Below are positions 22,177-23,119 of a DNA stretch of 23,119 nucleotides, in pieces. Position 1 is the first letter of the stretch; the number at the start of each line of letters is the position of its first letter. This DNA is from RUG12783 sp946409545. Its GTDB lineage: Bacteria > Bacillota_I > Bacilli_A > RF39 > UBA660. The notes below the pieces were generated by a model. The model saw nothing but the letters and a program-made list of their open reading frames with translations, was not told the origin of the DNA and ran no database searches. The DNA lies in NCBI GenBank assembly GCA_946409545.1, contig CAMJWT010000025.1, positions 1 through 23,119 on the forward strand. Reading direction: 5' to 3'. Position numbers and translations under genes: made by a program.

Positions 22177-23119
22177 ATGAATATGAATATTGATTTACAA
22201 GATTTTGAAAAGAAAGATGTTGAACTACTAGTTGCTGGTTCTGAAAAAGTAACTGAAGAAAAAGTAGAAAGCACTTTAAATTATGATAATTTAACAGATG
22301 AAGAAAAGAAAGCTATTGATGAATTTACAGCTAAAATTGATGTTAATGATGCAACCCAAATTTTACAATTTGGTGCTCAAGCTCAAGATAAAGTTGCAGC
22401 ATTCTCTGATTCCATTCTTCAAAATGTTAAAACAAAAGATGTTGGTGATGTTGGTGAATTACTTGCTAACTTAGTAGCAGAAATTAAATCTTTTGATAAA
22501 GAAGTAGCTGGAGAAAAAGTAGGTTTCTTTGAAAAACTATTTGGTGGAGCTAAAAAAGGATTTGATCGTGTTGTAGCAAGATATTCTAAGATTGAAACAA
22601 ATATTGGTACAATTCAATCTGGTCTTGAAAAAGATAAGATTCAAATGCTAAAAGATATTAATATCTTTGATGCAATGTATGAAAAGAACTTAGAATATTT
22701 TAAAGAAATATCTTTATATATTATTGCAGGTGATCGTAAACTTAAAGAATTACGTGAAGTAGTTCTTCCTGAACTTCAAAGAAAAGCTCAAGAAACTGGA
22801 GAACAATTAGATGTTCAAAAAGTTAATGATATGGAAAATATGATTAACCGTTTTGAAAAGAAAATTTATGATCTTAAAACAACAAGAATTATTTCTATTC
22901 AAATGGCACCACAAATTAGATTACTTCAAAATAATGAAGCAGAACTTGTTGAAAAGATTCAAAGTTCTATTACCAATACGATTCCATTATGGAAGAATCA
23001 AATGGTTCTTGCTCTTGGTATAAGTAACGCTAAAAAGGCTTTACAATCTCAACAAGAAGTATCTAAACTTACTAATGAAATGTTAATTAAGAATAGTGAA
23101 ACTTTAAAACAAGGTTCAA
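22177..23119 (+). CDS. telA: TelA family (toxic anion resistance) protein, cut by right edge
   Basis: The first 314 codons of a TelA/YaaN-family protein run to the window edge. The start at 22177 has GGAGG seven bases upstream; a second ATG two codons later is less well placed. The family core is clear: FDAMYEKNLEYFKEISLYI near residue 165, QMAPQIRLLQNNEAELVEKI near 245 and SSITNTIPLWKNQ after it. A helical N-terminal region with GFFEKLFGGAKKGFDR lies at about 112-127. TelA proteins are cytosolic helical proteins linked to tellurite and cell-envelope-antibiotic tolerance; the mechanism is not established. Together with XpaC it would form the inside part of this operon, while the two binding-like proteins are outside. 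Confidence 0.92.
   Translation, partial: MNMNIDLQDFEKKDVELLVAGSEKVTEEKVESTLNYDNLTDEEKKAIDEFTAKIDVNDATQILQFGAQAQDKVAAFSDSILQNVKTKDVGDVGELLANLVAEIKSFDKEVAGEKVGFFEKLFGGAKKGFDRVVARYSKIETNIGTIQSGLEKDKIQMLKDINIFDAMYEKNLEYFKEISLYIIAGDRKLKELREVVLPELQRKAQETGEQLDVQKVNDMENMINRFEKKIYDLKTTRIISIQMAPQIRLLQNNEAELVEKIQSSITNTIPLWKNQMVLALGISNAKKALQSQQEVSKLTNEMLIKNSETLKQGS

Overview
The window is AT-rich bacterial DNA. It looks like an anaerobic, low-GC member of the Bacillota (Bacilli, Erysipelotrichales or uncultured RF39-type gut lineages). The grounds are the A/T-dominated codon use, strong AGGAGG-type ribosome binding sites, small gaps with many overlapping genes, a superoxide reductase (desulfoferrodoxin), Gram-positive lipoproteins, a BspA-like surface protein and an XpaC/TelA pair. 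TGA is used as a stop codon (for example at 4329-4331 and 14073-14075) and Trp is TGG, so this is not a Mycoplasma/Spiroplasma-code genome. The lineage assignment is inference. No tRNA, rRNA, CRISPR array, transposase or phage gene was seen, and no gene-free stretch exceeds 300 bases.

Layout. (1) 1-883, minus strand: the start of an Asn/Gln-rich protein that runs off the left edge, and a YigZ/IMPACT-family protein. (2) 978-2422, plus strand: a two-gene phosphatidate module, a diacylglycerol-kinase-type lipid kinase overlapping a PlsC acyltransferase. (3) 2469-4331: a cytoplasmic GH13 alpha-glucanase. (4) 4401-7040: envelope genes, namely a membrane-tethered thioredoxin-like protein, a membrane metallophosphoesterase, a GlsB/YeaQ small membrane protein and a lipoprotein. 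(5) 7142-11842: a 1566-residue surface protein with a von Willebrand A (vWA) domain, one InlB-B-type repeat and about 31 BspA (DUF285) repeats. (6) 11907-14437: methyltransferase, HD hydrolase, HAM1-like NTPase and desulfoferrodoxin, tightly packed. (7) 14490-18632: a YbaK deacylase followed by a lipoprotein, a deoxyribosyltransferase-like protein, a condensation-type acyltransferase, a zinc-ribbon membrane protein and a 97-residue protein, mostly overlapping. (8) 18722 to the right edge: solute-binding/vWA fusion, XpaC, a second solute-binding-like protein and TelA (cut by the edge).

Most transcription units are separated by very compact signals. An intrinsic terminator's T-run is followed within one base by an extended -10 box (TGnTATAAT-like) of the next unit. 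I see this at five places (two with weaker components) and a near-match at a sixth.

The strongest candidate for an undescribed system is the final operon. It pairs two related membrane-anchored periplasmic-binding-like ectodomains, one carrying a metal-dependent vWA domain, with the cytoplasmic/membrane XpaC-TelA stress proteins, and no transporter permease is visible. The acyltransferase and zinc-ribbon membrane protein operon and the giant vWA-BspA protein are secondary points of interest.
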